DNA of 64,000 nt from Anabaena sp. FACHB-1237 (lineage in GTDB: Bacteria; Cyanobacteriota; Cyanobacteriia; Cyanobacteriales; Nostocaceae): the NCBI RefSeq assembly GCF_014696225.1, contig NZ_JACJPV010000001.1, positions 62,001-126,000 of the forward strand, given 5' to 3'. Positions 40,396 to 48,537 of the stretch are shown piece after piece. The translations under genes and the position numbers were made by a program. Each line of letters begins with the position of its first letter. The first letter of the stretch is position 1. The notes beneath the pieces were generated by a model that did not search any database, was not told the DNA's origin, and worked only from the letters and a program-made list of their open reading frames with translations.

Positions 40396-41172
40396 ATGAC
40401 CAAATCAAGTTTAGGAGTGTGGAGTCAAAGACTAGTATCCGCCATATTTTTGGGTGGACAAGTGTTTGTACATCTGATTACAGGTAAAGTAAATTATCGT
40501 AATACTTTAGAACAATTAGCTATAGTTGGACCAGATTCATTATTTATTGCTTTACTTACTGCTGTATTTGTTGGTGCAGTATTTACTATTCAAGTTGCAA
40601 GAGAATTTATTACATTTGGTGCTGGAAACCTAGTGGGAGGAGTATTAGCAGTAGCATTAACAAGAGAACTGACTCCTGTGCTAACCGCAGTAATTTTAGC
40701 AGGAAGAGTAGGTTCAGCCTTTGCGGCAGAAATTGGTACAATGAAAGTCACAGAACAAATAGATGCACTGTTAATGCTAAAAACAGATCCCATAGATTAT
40801 TTAGTAATCCCAAGAATTTTAGCCTGTTTAATCATGTTACCAGCGCTAACATTACTATCCTTAATCACAGGAATGACTGGAGGACTGATTATAGCAACAA
40901 ATATTTACAATCTTGCCGAGAACGTATTTTTGGACTCGGCGCGAAACTTCCTAGATATTTGGGACATTGCCAGCGCTATCATTAAAGCCTGTTGTTTTGG
41001 TATATTAATTGCTATTATTGGTTGTAGTTGGGGTTTAACCACTACAGGAGGAGCTAAAGGTGTGGGACAATCAACTACAACAGCTGTAGTGACTGCATTA
41101 TTAGTCATATTTATTAGTAACTTCTTTTTATCATGGTTAATGTTTCAAGGTGCAGGAAGTGGTTTAAGATAA
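40396..41172 (+). CDS. MlaE-family lipid ABC transporter permease (Ycf63-like)
   Basis: A 258-residue permease of the MlaE/TGD1 family that moves lipids between envelope membranes with an ATPase and an MCE protein. Family hallmarks include GAVFTIQVAREFITFGAGNL, LTRELTPVLTAVILAGRVGS and the segment AAEIGTMKVTEQIDALL, followed by four C-terminal hydrophobic segments. The ATPase and MCE genes are not adjacent, as is usual in cyanobacteria. Confidence 0.93.
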   Translation: MTKSSLGVWSQRLVSAIFLGGQVFVHLITGKVNYRNTLEQLAIVGPDSLFIALLTAVFVGAVFTIQVAREFITFGAGNLVGGVLAVALTRELTPVLTAVILAGRVGSAFAAEIGTMKVTEQIDALLMLKTDPIDYLVIPRILACLIMLPALTLLSLITGMTGGLIIATNIYNLAENVFLDSARNFLDIWDIASAIIKACCFGILIAIIGCSWGLTTTGGAKGVGQSTTTAVVTALLVIFISNFFLSWLMFQGAGSGLR

Positions 41173-41188
41173 ATTATCAGTAGTTAGT

Positions 41189-41211
41189 GGGGTTTAGGAC
41201 TGCTAAACCCC
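41189..41211. repeat. GGGGTTTAG palindrome, copy 3
   Basis: GGGGTTTAG and CTAAACCCC pair around a short loop 16 bases after the permease stop, where it may act as a terminator-like hairpin. Confidence 0.7.
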
Positions 41212-41238
41212 TGTGAGTTGATTTAGTGCAGTCCCTAA

Positions 41239-41370
41239 TTAGGGTGGGTTAGGAGCGCCAAAATTTCATTAAATATTTATTAAGTAAATACGCGACGTAA
41301 CGCACCGATATTGATTAAAAAATTAAACTCATTCAAGGTGCGTTACGAATACAGCTAACACACCCTACGA
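41239..41370. repeat. About 130-bp inverted-repeat element, terminal AGGGTGGGTTAG
   Basis: AGGGTGGGTTAG at the left is matched by CTAACACACCCT at the right, and inner arms GTAACGCACC and GGTGCGTTAC pair as well. It is a non-coding fold-back repeat between the permease and vapC genes. Confidence 0.7.
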
Positions 41371-41427
41371 TTAGGCAATTAAAAACTTTTTTTGTCAGAA
41401 TCAGGATAACCAGGATTAGAGGATTAA

Positions 41428-41811
41428 TCAATTAGCAAAAGGATTTACTATTTTTAATTCTGTAATTGCCTGAAAATCACTAATATTTCTTGTCACTAAA
41501 ATAGCGTTTTGATTTATTGCTGTAGCAGCGATAATTGCATCAGGAAGTTTAATTTTGTAATTTCGCTTTAATTGGATGGTTTTATCTTCAATCTCTTGTG
41601 ATAATGGAACTACTGTAAACTGAGATAACAAATCTTCAATACATTCCTCTTCTTCCTGTGACAAACCAGCAAAACTCAGTAATTCAATACGGATAATTGG
41701 TGAAAGTATAATTTCGTGTACATTCACAAATTCTTCTGTAAACCATGAATCAACTACTGTATCATCGGCTAAATAGTAAATAAAAATATTTGTATCAAAT
41801 ATTTGTATCAT
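41428..41811 (-). CDS. vapC: PIN-domain ribonuclease, VapC-like toxin
   Basis: A 127-residue PIN domain. Acidic residues D6 (IFDTNIFIYYL), E43 (IIRIELLSF) and D91 (IKLPDAIIAATA) are in place; the fourth position is N109 in VTRNISDF, which is common in active members. VapC toxins cleave RNA and are held by an antitoxin encoded just upstream. Here only a 14-codon tail of an antitoxin frame survives at 41820-41865, so this is an orphan toxin or uses another partner. Confidence 0.85.
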   Translation of the reverse strand: MIQIFDTNIFIYYLADDTVVDSWFTEEFVNVHEIILSPIIRIELLSFAGLSQEEEECIEDLLSQFTVVPLSQEIEDKTIQLKRNYKIKLPDAIIAATAINQNAILVTRNISDFQAITELKIVNPFAN

Positions 41812-41821
41812 AAAGATATCT

Positions 41822-41866
41822 CATTTATCCCACTCCTGACGCAGATGATCTAAATGAGCTAACATA
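41822..41866 (-). pseudogene. Remnant of antitoxin gene upstream of vapC
   Basis: Leftward frame MLAHLDHLRQEWDK ends in TGA 11 bases before the vapC start. That position, spacing and charged helical tail are typical of a VapB/DUF2281-type antitoxin C-terminus, but an in-frame TAG lies seven codons upstream and no N-terminal part is present. Confidence 0.5.
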
Positions 41867-41901
41867 GCAGATTTTTTATTCTATCACCTATTCCCAGTTT
41901 A

Positions 41902-42489
41902 ATGACTGGAAATTCCCATAGTGAAACCTTAGAACCAAAGCGAGATGGTTCAGATATTGGAGAATGGCTTTGTGGAATACTTGGTCGTTATCCTGCCTCC
42001 TATAGAGAAATTGACAAATATCTCCGAGAGATTATGGAAGACTTCCAAGATTTTGTCAATGAAATTATTGGTAAAGAATTAAAAAGTCTTGTGGTTAGAT
42101 TTGAGAAAAATAAGGCAACTTTGAATGTTGATTTTCAAGATTTATCAGATGGTGAAAAATGCTTTTTTCTTTGTGCTTTAGTTTTAGCTGCTAATAAATT
42201 CTATGGACCTATTTTCTGTTTTTGGGATGAACCTGATAATTATCTTTCTCTATCAATAGTAGGTCATTTTATGATTTCTCTACAACGTTCATTTATAAAA
42301 AATGGACAAATTTTAGTAACTTCTCATAATCCTGAAGCAATCAGAAAATTCTCTGATGAAAATACCTTTTTCCTCGATAAAAAAAGTCACTTAGAACCAA
42401 CTCTAATTAGATTACTTAGTGAAATACCCGGTCGTGGAGATCGAGTTGATCTAATTAATGACTTAATTTGTGGAGACATAGAATTATGA
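41902..42489 (+). CDS. C-terminal half of an AAA/ABC-type ATPase (OLD-like), N-terminus missing
   Basis: A 195-residue frame matching only the back half of an AAA_15/AAA_21 ATPase: signature motif DLSDGEKCFFLCAL, Walker B FCFWDEPDNYLS and switch histidine LVTSHNPEAIRKF. The Walker A loop and the whole N-terminal lobe are absent, and the start follows directly on vapC-antitoxin debris. ATP binding is unlikely without the P-loop, so I regard it as a truncation that may still be translated. Its TGA stop overlaps the next ATG (ATGA), the layout of ATPase-nuclease defence pairs. Confidence 0.8.
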   Translation: MTGNSHSETLEPKRDGSDIGEWLCGILGRYPASYREIDKYLREIMEDFQDFVNEIIGKELKSLVVRFEKNKATLNVDFQDLSDGEKCFFLCALVLAANKFYGPIFCFWDEPDNYLSLSIVGHFMISLQRSFIKNGQILVTSHNPEAIRKFSDENTFFLDKKSHLEPTLIRLLSEIPGRGDRVDLINDLICGDIEL

Positions 42490-42983
42490 GTCCCAATGAC
42501 TATAGACCACAGCTTATTGTTTTAGTAGAAGATGATGCTCATCGTCAGATTGTTAACGTATTTTGTCTAGATTTAAACGTGGCTATTGATAGGATTCACC
42601 TTTTACAAGAAGCTCGTGGATGGGTAAACGTTAAAGATGAATTTAAAGAAAAATATATTCAAAAACTGCGACAAAATGTTAATAAACATATATTATTAAT
42701 TATTGATCGTGATGTTTATCAAAATAGAGAAATTCATGTACGAGAGTGTATTCCTGAAGATATAAAAAACAGAGTATTTATTTTGGTGTTCAACCCTAAT
42801 CCAGAAACGCTTAAAGATAATAAAAAGGATATTCAAAAAAGTTTTAAGAATATCGGAAAAGCACTTGCTAAAGCTTGCTCTGAAAGGGAAAATGGATTGT
42901 GGGAACATCCTGTTCTCATAGACAATAAACCTGAGTTAGAACGAATGATTATATCTGTTAAACCATTTCTGTTTACAAATTAG
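42486..42983 (+). CDS. TOPRIM-like protein partnered with the ATPase
   Basis: A 165-residue protein. LIVLVEDDAHRQIVNVF near the start and HILLIIDRDVYQ near residue 75 provide the Glu and D-x-D of a TOPRIM-type metal site, and the C-terminus WEHPVLIDNKPELERM resembles tails in small defence-associated DUF4276/DUF4435-like proteins. I infer a nuclease or nucleotide-processing effector. Translation starts at the ATG overlapping the ATPase stop (ATGA), so the two are coupled. No exact family is named with confidence. Confidence 0.7.
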   Translation: MSPNDYRPQLIVLVEDDAHRQIVNVFCLDLNVAIDRIHLLQEARGWVNVKDEFKEKYIQKLRQNVNKHILLIIDRDVYQNREIHVRECIPEDIKNRVFILVFNPNPETLKDNKKDIQKSFKNIGKALAKACSERENGLWEHPVLIDNKPELERMIISVKPFLFTN

Positions 42984-42996
42984 ACTAAAAAACAAT

Positions 42997-43548
42997 ATGT
43001 TAGCACAAATTAATCAAGTCGCTTTTGCTGTAATTCTCGTAATCATTGTTTATCTTATTCTGCGGTTTTTATTCCCAGCAAATAATCAAGATATACCTAT
43101 TAATAATGAATCTGTAACTTCTCCAGACACAGAACAGAAGATTAAAGAGTTAGAATTTCAATGTCAACGACTCAGGGAGGAATTAAAACAACAATCTCAA
43201 CAATTACAAACTGATTTTCAAGAGGAAACTTTTACCTACTTACAAACTTTACTCGCTAACTATCCCACAGTTAAAAAAATGGCTTTAGCTAAACCAGAGT
43301 TACCAGCTAAAAACCTGGTTTCTCTATTTACATCTTTAGATAATCTAATTACTAATTGGGGTTATACTGTGATTGGGGAAACCTGGGAACAGGTTAATTA
43401 TAATCCCCAATTACATCAAGCTGATAGTGATGACATTCAAGAGGGGGAATTAGTCTATATTCGTTTTATTGGTTATCAAGATGGTGATAAAGTTCTCTAT
43501 CCTGCAAAAGTTAGTCGCACTTTACCAGCAGGGTTTGATAATCATTGA
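42997..43548 (+). CDS. Membrane-anchored GrpE-like protein
   Basis: A 183-residue protein with an N-terminal transmembrane helix (about residues 8-26), a coiled coil (about 45-75), and a C-terminal domain whose ending resembles the GrpE beta-domain: WEQVNYNPQLHQADSDDIQE, then GYQDGDKVLYPAKVSRTLP, like the Hxxx-Gly-Asp-x-Val-Leu-x-Pro-Ala-x-V of nucleotide exchange factors. It lies 124 bases upstream of an Hsp70-like gene, which supports a partner role. Housekeeping GrpE is soluble, so this is a specialised form. Confidence 0.75.
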   Translation: MLAQINQVAFAVILVIIVYLILRFLFPANNQDIPINNESVTSPDTEQKIKELEFQCQRLREELKQQSQQLQTDFQEETFTYLQTLLANYPTVKKMALAKPELPAKNLVSLFTSLDNLITNWGYTVIGETWEQVNYNPQLHQADSDDIQEGELVYIRFIGYQDGDKVLYPAKVSRTLPAGFDNH

Positions 43549-43560
43549 ATGATAATATCA

Positions 43561-43638
43561 TAGGTTGGGTTAAGCAAAGCGCAACCCAACAAAACAGAGA
43601 AATAATAAATGTTGGGTTTCATTCTTCAACCCAACCTA
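43561..43638. repeat. 78-bp TAGGTTGGGTT fold-back repeat
   Basis: TAGGTTGGGTT at the left pairs with AACCCAACCTA at the right, with inner GCAACCCAAC and GTTGGGTTTC arms. It lies between the grpE-like and hsp70-like genes; transcripts would fold strongly here. Confidence 0.85.
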
Positions 43639-43672
43639 CTATTAATGATTAATGAATAATGATTAATGAATT

Positions 43673-45256
43673 ATGACGACTATCGCAATTGATTTTGGCA
43701 CAAGTAATACTGTAATCAGTATTTTAGAAGCTGATACTCAACAACCTAAAAGTTTACGTTTCCCTAATTTATCCCGTGTCTTTGTAGGTGTGACTCCTCA
43801 CGGTGAAAGAGTAGAATATCCTGTTATTCCTAGTTTAATGTTTATTAAACCAGGTAATAATATTATATTAGGTGAAGGTGTGAGAAGTCAACGTTTAGGA
43901 CTTTCTCAAAGTTATCCTCCTGAACGGTTATTTAAAAAGTTTAAACGCGATTTGGCGGGAGATTATCAACCTCCAGCAATCCAAATTGATGGTATAAATT
44001 ATCATACTGTTTCTATTTCTGAGTTATTTATGCAAACTATTTGGACAGAAATTAAACAGCAGAATATTGAACCCAGTCATTTGATTTTTACTGTTCCCGT
44101 TGGTGCTTTTGAGCGTTATTTAGATTGGTTTCGAGATTTAGGAAAAAAGTTAAATGTTCCAAAGGTATCTATCGTTGATGAATCTACTGCTGCGGCTTTA
44201 GGATATGCTATAAAACACCCTGGTAAGTTAATTTTAGTAGTAGATTTTGGTGGGGGAACTCTTGATTTAAGTTTAGTTAAAACTGTAACTAATTCTGATG
44301 CAAATAATAGTCTACGCGCTGAGGTTTTAGCTAAGTCGGAAGCATACATAGGTGGTGAAGATATTGATGTTTGGATAGTTGATGATTATTTACGTTCTCA
44401 AAAACTCACTCCTGAACAAGTTGGTAAAATCAGTTATCAAAATCTTTTAGAAATTGCTGAACGTTTAAAAATTCAACTTTCTAAAAATCAATCTGTTTCT
44501 GAAAGTTGGTTTGATGATGAATCTTTTATGTCTTATGAGTTAAAAATCACCCGTGAAAAATTAGAAGAAATTTTGGAGTATCGGCAATTTTTACAACAGT
44601 TACGAGATGCGTTAGATGAGGTTTTAACTTTTGCACTGAGAAAAGGTATTGCTAAAAATGATATTGAACAAGTTTTATTAGTGGGAGGAAGTTGTTTAAT
44701 TCCCGCAGTTCAACAATTAATTATTTCTTATTTTGGTAAAAGTAAGGTAAAATTAAATAAACCCTTTGATGCTGTATGTCACGGTGCGTTAGCAATTACC
44801 CAAATTACAGAAATAGATGATTTTTTGCGTCATAGTTACGCGATTCGTTTATGGGATAATTTCAGCAAAAGTTATATTTATCATCCTATATTTACTAAAG
44901 GTACAAAATATCCTTGTCAAAGTTCCCAATGGTTAACCTTACAAACTGCAAATAATGGACAAACAGAAATTCGTTTAGATATTGGTGAAGTTGGTGATAT
45001 GACACAAACAGAAATTGCTTTTGATGCGTTAGGAAGAATGACTTCTAGCACTATCCAACATCAAGAAAGTTACCGTTCCCTAGATACTCAACATCAACAG
45101 GTATGTGTAGCAAAACTTAACCCTCCAGGAGCAGCAGGATTTGATAGAATATCCGTGTTATTTGAGGTAGATTCACGACGGATTTTATTAGCAACAGTCA
45201 AAGACTTATTAACAGGAGAGATGTTAATTAATAGAGGTGAAATTTATAACTTGTAA
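43673..45256 (+). CDS. Non-canonical Hsp70 (DnaK-like) chaperone ATPase
   Basis: A 527-residue Hsp70-family protein. The actin-like ATPase motifs are complete: AIDFGTSNTVISIL (phosphate 1), VVDFGGGTLDLSLV (phosphate 2), VDESTAAALGYA (connect) and VLLVGGSCLIPAV (adenosine). After about residue 380 the substrate-binding part is short and differs from DnaK, with no helical lid or EEVD-like end. Together with the GrpE-like neighbour it suggests a dedicated chaperone machine; client unknown. Confidence 0.9.
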   Translation: MTTIAIDFGTSNTVISILEADTQQPKSLRFPNLSRVFVGVTPHGERVEYPVIPSLMFIKPGNNIILGEGVRSQRLGLSQSYPPERLFKKFKRDLAGDYQPPAIQIDGINYHTVSISELFMQTIWTEIKQQNIEPSHLIFTVPVGAFERYLDWFRDLGKKLNVPKVSIVDESTAAALGYAIKHPGKLILVVDFGGGTLDLSLVKTVTNSDANNSLRAEVLAKSEAYIGGEDIDVWIVDDYLRSQKLTPEQVGKISYQNLLEIAERLKIQLSKNQSVSESWFDDESFMSYELKITREKLEEILEYRQFLQQLRDALDEVLTFALRKGIAKNDIEQVLLVGGSCLIPAVQQLIISYFGKSKVKLNKPFDAVCHGALAITQITEIDDFLRHSYAIRLWDNFSKSYIYHPIFTKGTKYPCQSSQWLTLQTANNGQTEIRLDIGEVGDMTQTEIAFDALGRMTSSTIQHQESYRSLDTQHQQVCVAKLNPPGAAGFDRISVLFEVDSRRILLATVKDLLTGEMLINRGEIYNL

Positions 45257-45344
45257 ATTGAGGTAAGATAATATCTCTAAGCGTTCTCAGAAGACAGGAG
45301 TAGAGTACGGGTTTTAGCGATACGTAGCTACACAAATTTTATTT

Positions 45345-45543
45345 AGGGTTTGCTGAAAAAGTCTTTCCGTGGTGACAGGTGACAGTTTCAGCTATTCGTC
45401 ATCCCCAAAGTTGCTGATTTTTTAGACCCAAAATGTACACTCTCTTTGGGTGTACCCTGGAAGATCCTGGAACTTTCTTTTTGTGTGTTTATCAACCTCA
45501 AACCTTTCATTTGTCAAGGTTTTGCCTTTATTCAGCAAACCCT
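45345..45543. mobile_element. 199-bp element with 13-bp perfect terminal inverted repeats
   Basis: AGGGTTTGCTGAA at 45345 is the exact inverse of TTCAGCAAACCCT at 45531-45543. The interior has no coding capacity. The right terminus provides the last codons and TGA of nagZ. Confidence 0.85.
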
Positions 45544-46587
45544 ATGTAATTGCTGAATTGAATATTGAGGTGTTAGTTCTAATAACTGATTAATTCTTGT
45601 TTGTGCTACTGTCAAAATTTCATGATTTAAACTACCATCTTCATAACATTTCACAAAATCTTCTGCAATTTTATAGGTTCGGGTTAAACAAGATGAATTA
45701 ATATTGCGAGAAACAATAAATAAATCACATCCAGCATGAATAGATTTAGCAATTGTTCCCGATTTCATAAACATTTCTGCCACTGCTTTCATATCTAAAT
45801 CATCAGAAATAACCACACCTTTAAAACCTAATTCCTGACGTAAAACATCGCTTAAAATTGTTTTTGATAATGTTGCTGGTACTTCTGGATCAATTTGTGG
45901 GAATAATATATGTGCTGTCATAATTAGCGGTATTCCTGCATTAATTAATCTTTGAAAAGGTATTAATTCCCGTTTTCTTAAATCTGCTAAACTTAAGTTT
46001 AAAATTGGTAATTCTAAATGAGAATCTGTGCTAGTATCTCCATGACCAGGAAAATGTTTAGCAGTACCTAATATTCCTTCTGCTTTTAGTCCTTGATAAT
46101 ACTTTTCTGCACCCATACTAGCCGTTTCCGCAGTATTTCCAAATGCACGAGGTCCAATAATCGGATTTTCAGGATTAGAAAAAATGTCTGCAACGGGAGC
46201 AAAAGAAAGATTAATTCCTAATGATTTTAATTCTTTACCTGTAGCTTTAGCAACTTCTAATATCTCTTCATTTTTCAATAAATATGGGTAAGGAAATCGT
46301 GTTATTGGTGCAGGTGTTCTTACTACTCTGCCACCTTCATGATCTATACTCATGAACATTAAATCTCGTTCTGTATATTCTCTGATTTGCTGATTTAATA
46401 TTTGGAATTGCGCTAACCAAGTGGGATAATCTACATCTTGTAAAAAGTTTTTAGCAAAAAATATGATTCCCACAGGTTGCAGTTGGTTTAGGGCTTTTTT
46501 ATCATCATCATTTAAGGTTGTACCGGATATACCCATAATCAGATGATTACCAAATCTTGCCAATTTATTTTGATGAAATCTGGTCAT
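45532..46587 (-). CDS. nagZ: Beta-N-acetylhexosaminidase (glycoside hydrolase family 3, NagZ-like)
   Basis: A 351-residue GH3 enzyme removing N-acetylglucosamine from muropeptides or glycans. KHFPGHGDTSTDSHLELP (about residues 175-193) holds the Lys-His and the catalytic His-Asp loop, and GVVISDDLDMKAV (about 258-270) contains the nucleophile Asp. The C-terminal residues HRVC and the TGA stop lie in the terminal inverted repeat of an inserted element, so the original end has been replaced. The catalytic domain itself is complete. Confidence 0.92.
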   Translation of the reverse strand: MTRFHQNKLARFGNHLIMGISGTTLNDDDKKALNQLQPVGIIFFAKNFLQDVDYPTWLAQFQILNQQIREYTERDLMFMSIDHEGGRVVRTPAPITRFPYPYLLKNEEILEVAKATGKELKSLGINLSFAPVADIFSNPENPIIGPRAFGNTAETASMGAEKYYQGLKAEGILGTAKHFPGHGDTSTDSHLELPILNLSLADLRKRELIPFQRLINAGIPLIMTAHILFPQIDPEVPATLSKTILSDVLRQELGFKGVVISDDLDMKAVAEMFMKSGTIAKSIHAGCDLFIVSRNINSSCLTRTYKIAEDFVKCYEDGSLNHEILTVAQTRINQLLELTPQYSIQQLHRVC

Positions 46588-46617
46588 TTTGTTAATTTTC
46601 TTGTTAATTTTTTACTA

Positions 46618-47061
46618 AGCTGTTACATTTTGATTTGGATAGTAGATGCAAGCAAGATGCTTACGCTACTGTTACCTTTTGATTTAGATAGTAGATGCAA
46701 GCAAGATGCTTACGCTACTGTTACCTTTTGATTTGGATAGTATATGCAAGCAAGATGCTTACGCTACTGTTACCTTTTGATTTAGATAGTAGATGCAAGC
46801 AAGATGCTTACGCTACTGTTACCTTTTGATTTGGATAGTAGATGCAAGCAAGATGCTTACGCTACTGTTACCTTTTGATTTGGATAGTAGATGCAAGCAA
46901 GATGCTTACGCTACTGTTACCTTTTGATTTGGATAGTAGATGCAAGCAAGATGCTTACGCTACTGTTACCTTTTGATTTGGATAGTAGATGCAAGCAAGA
47001 TGCTTACGCTACTGTTACCTTTTGATTTGGATAGTAGATGCAAGCAAGATGCTTACGCTAC
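46618..47061. repeat. 49-bp tandem array, nine units, derived from the family-1 element
   Basis: The motif ATGCAAG recurs at 46646, 46695, 46744, 46793, 46842, 46891, 46940, 46989 and 47038, an exact 49-base period with only scattered substitutions. The left border TAAGCTGTT (from 46616) equals the end of the family-1 element, and the unit read on the minus strand (CAGTAGCGTAAGCATCTTGC onward) aligns with that element's right half. Confidence 0.92.
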
Positions 47062-47121
47062 ATTTTGTCAGTGGATGTGTATTTTCATAAATTTGCCTAT
47101 ATGAAATTGTTTAGCAATTGT

Positions 47122-48417
47122 TTAGCTTAAATGTTGCATAATAATCTGAATTGCTGTTTCTGGTCCAACTAATGATAAATAGGGATCTTGTAAATATTTA
47201 TTTGCTACTACCATCAAATCTTGACTTGTGACATGATTAATAATTTGGGGAAATTTCTGATCAAATTCTATACCCAAACCTAAAATTTCATACCATCCAT
47301 ATATGTAGGCTATACTAGCATTTGTTTGTTTACCTAAAGCATATTGCCCAATTATTTTGTTTTTAGCGGTTTGTAATGCTTCCGCTGATAGTTCCTGTTG
47401 AGATAATAAAGCTACTTCTTCATATAGTCCCTGATAAGCAACAAGAGTATTTTCTGGTGCAGTACCAATATACACTATAAAAGATGCAGGAAATAATCTG
47501 GTGGAATACATTGCAGATACATCATAAGCTAACCCTTGTCTTTCTCGTAACTCTACAAATAAGCGACTAGAAAGACCATTTCCTAAATAGGTTGCTAATA
47601 CTTTTAATGCTGCAAAATTAGGATCTTTTACTGATGTTCCCATATAACCTAAAATAATAATTGATTGTTGGGTGGTCATGGGATATAAGCATTTTTTGGG
47701 ATTAATATTATTAATATTAATATTAATTGCAGGTAAATTTAAACTCGGTTTGGGTTCTGGAGGTATTTGCCAATTTTTGAAAGTATTGTTAACTAGTTCT
47801 TCTGCTTGTAAAGGGGTAATTTTCCCAGCAATACTAATAACTATTTGATCGGAACGGAAATGAGTTTGATGATATGCTATTAAGTCATCACGAGTAATGT
47901 TGTTAATGCTATTTTCTGTGCCTAAAACTGATATCCCATAGGGATGATCTGCATACATTACTTCTCGTAATTTTTCAAAAGCAATGCTAAAAGGTTGTTC
48001 TTTTTGTGAACGAATATCTTGCAATGCTAATTTTTTTTCTAATTCTATTTGTTGGGGAGGAAATGTAGGCGATCGCAATATTTTTTCCCCTAAGGTAAAT
48101 ATGTCTAAAAAATCAGCACTGACAGTTTTTAATGATAGAACAAAATAGTCTGTACCTGCATCTGTACTTAAACTTGCACCTACAGATTCTATAGTTTCCG
48201 CAATTTCCACGCTAGATAAATCTGCACATCCTTTGGTCATTAAAGATGCTAATAAATTTAGCAAACCTGCTTTTTCTTTCGGTTCATAACAACTACCAGT
48301 ACGGATAAAAATACGACCAGCTATAATATCAGAACCTTGATTTTCTGATACTAATAAAACTATGCCATTATCTAATACTGTACGATGGATTAAATTATCA
48401 ATAAGAGCAGTTTTCAT
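47122..48417 (-). CDS. M16 (insulinase/processing-peptidase) family protein, non-catalytic type
   Basis: A 431-residue M16 homologue with both peptidase-fold halves (N-terminal about 10-210; C-terminal from about 225 with STQQSIIILGYM-like core, GNGLSSRLFVELRERQGLAYD). The zinc-binding H-x-x-E-H is absent: the matching stretch reads AGLLNLLASLMTKG. Such inactive subunits normally pair with an active M16 subunit, often in an adjacent gene; none lies upstream here. A role as regulatory or substrate-binding partner is inferred. Confidence 0.88.
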   Translation of the reverse strand: MKTALIDNLIHRTVLDNGIVLLVSENQGSDIIAGRIFIRTGSCYEPKEKAGLLNLLASLMTKGCADLSSVEIAETIESVGASLSTDAGTDYFVLSLKTVSADFLDIFTLGEKILRSPTFPPQQIELEKKLALQDIRSQKEQPFSIAFEKLREVMYADHPYGISVLGTENSINNITRDDLIAYHQTHFRSDQIVISIAGKITPLQAEELVNNTFKNWQIPPEPKPSLNLPAINININNINPKKCLYPMTTQQSIIILGYMGTSVKDPNFAALKVLATYLGNGLSSRLFVELRERQGLAYDVSAMYSTRLFPASFIVYIGTAPENTLVAYQGLYEEVALLSQQELSAEALQTAKNKIIGQYALGKQTNASIAYIYGWYEILGLGIEFDQKFPQIINHVTSQDLMVVANKYLQDPYLSLVGPETAIQIIMQHLS

Positions 48418-48537
48418 AGTGTATTATAGAGATCATCAGTTAACAATTAGAAATCACAAAGGTTAGAAATAACGAGAGATAAATTATAAACTTATAAACT
48501 TATAAACTTATAAACTTTATCATGTTTTGTCATGTAC

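Noticed and set aside
46543-46731. 62-residue rightward frame running into the 49-bp array
   Set aside because: Encodes repeat units (DSRCKQDAYATVTF) and its start is antisense to nagZ.
46621-47061. CRISPR array as explanation of the 49-bp repeats
   Set aside because: Units are contiguous with no unique spacers, and no cas genes are present.
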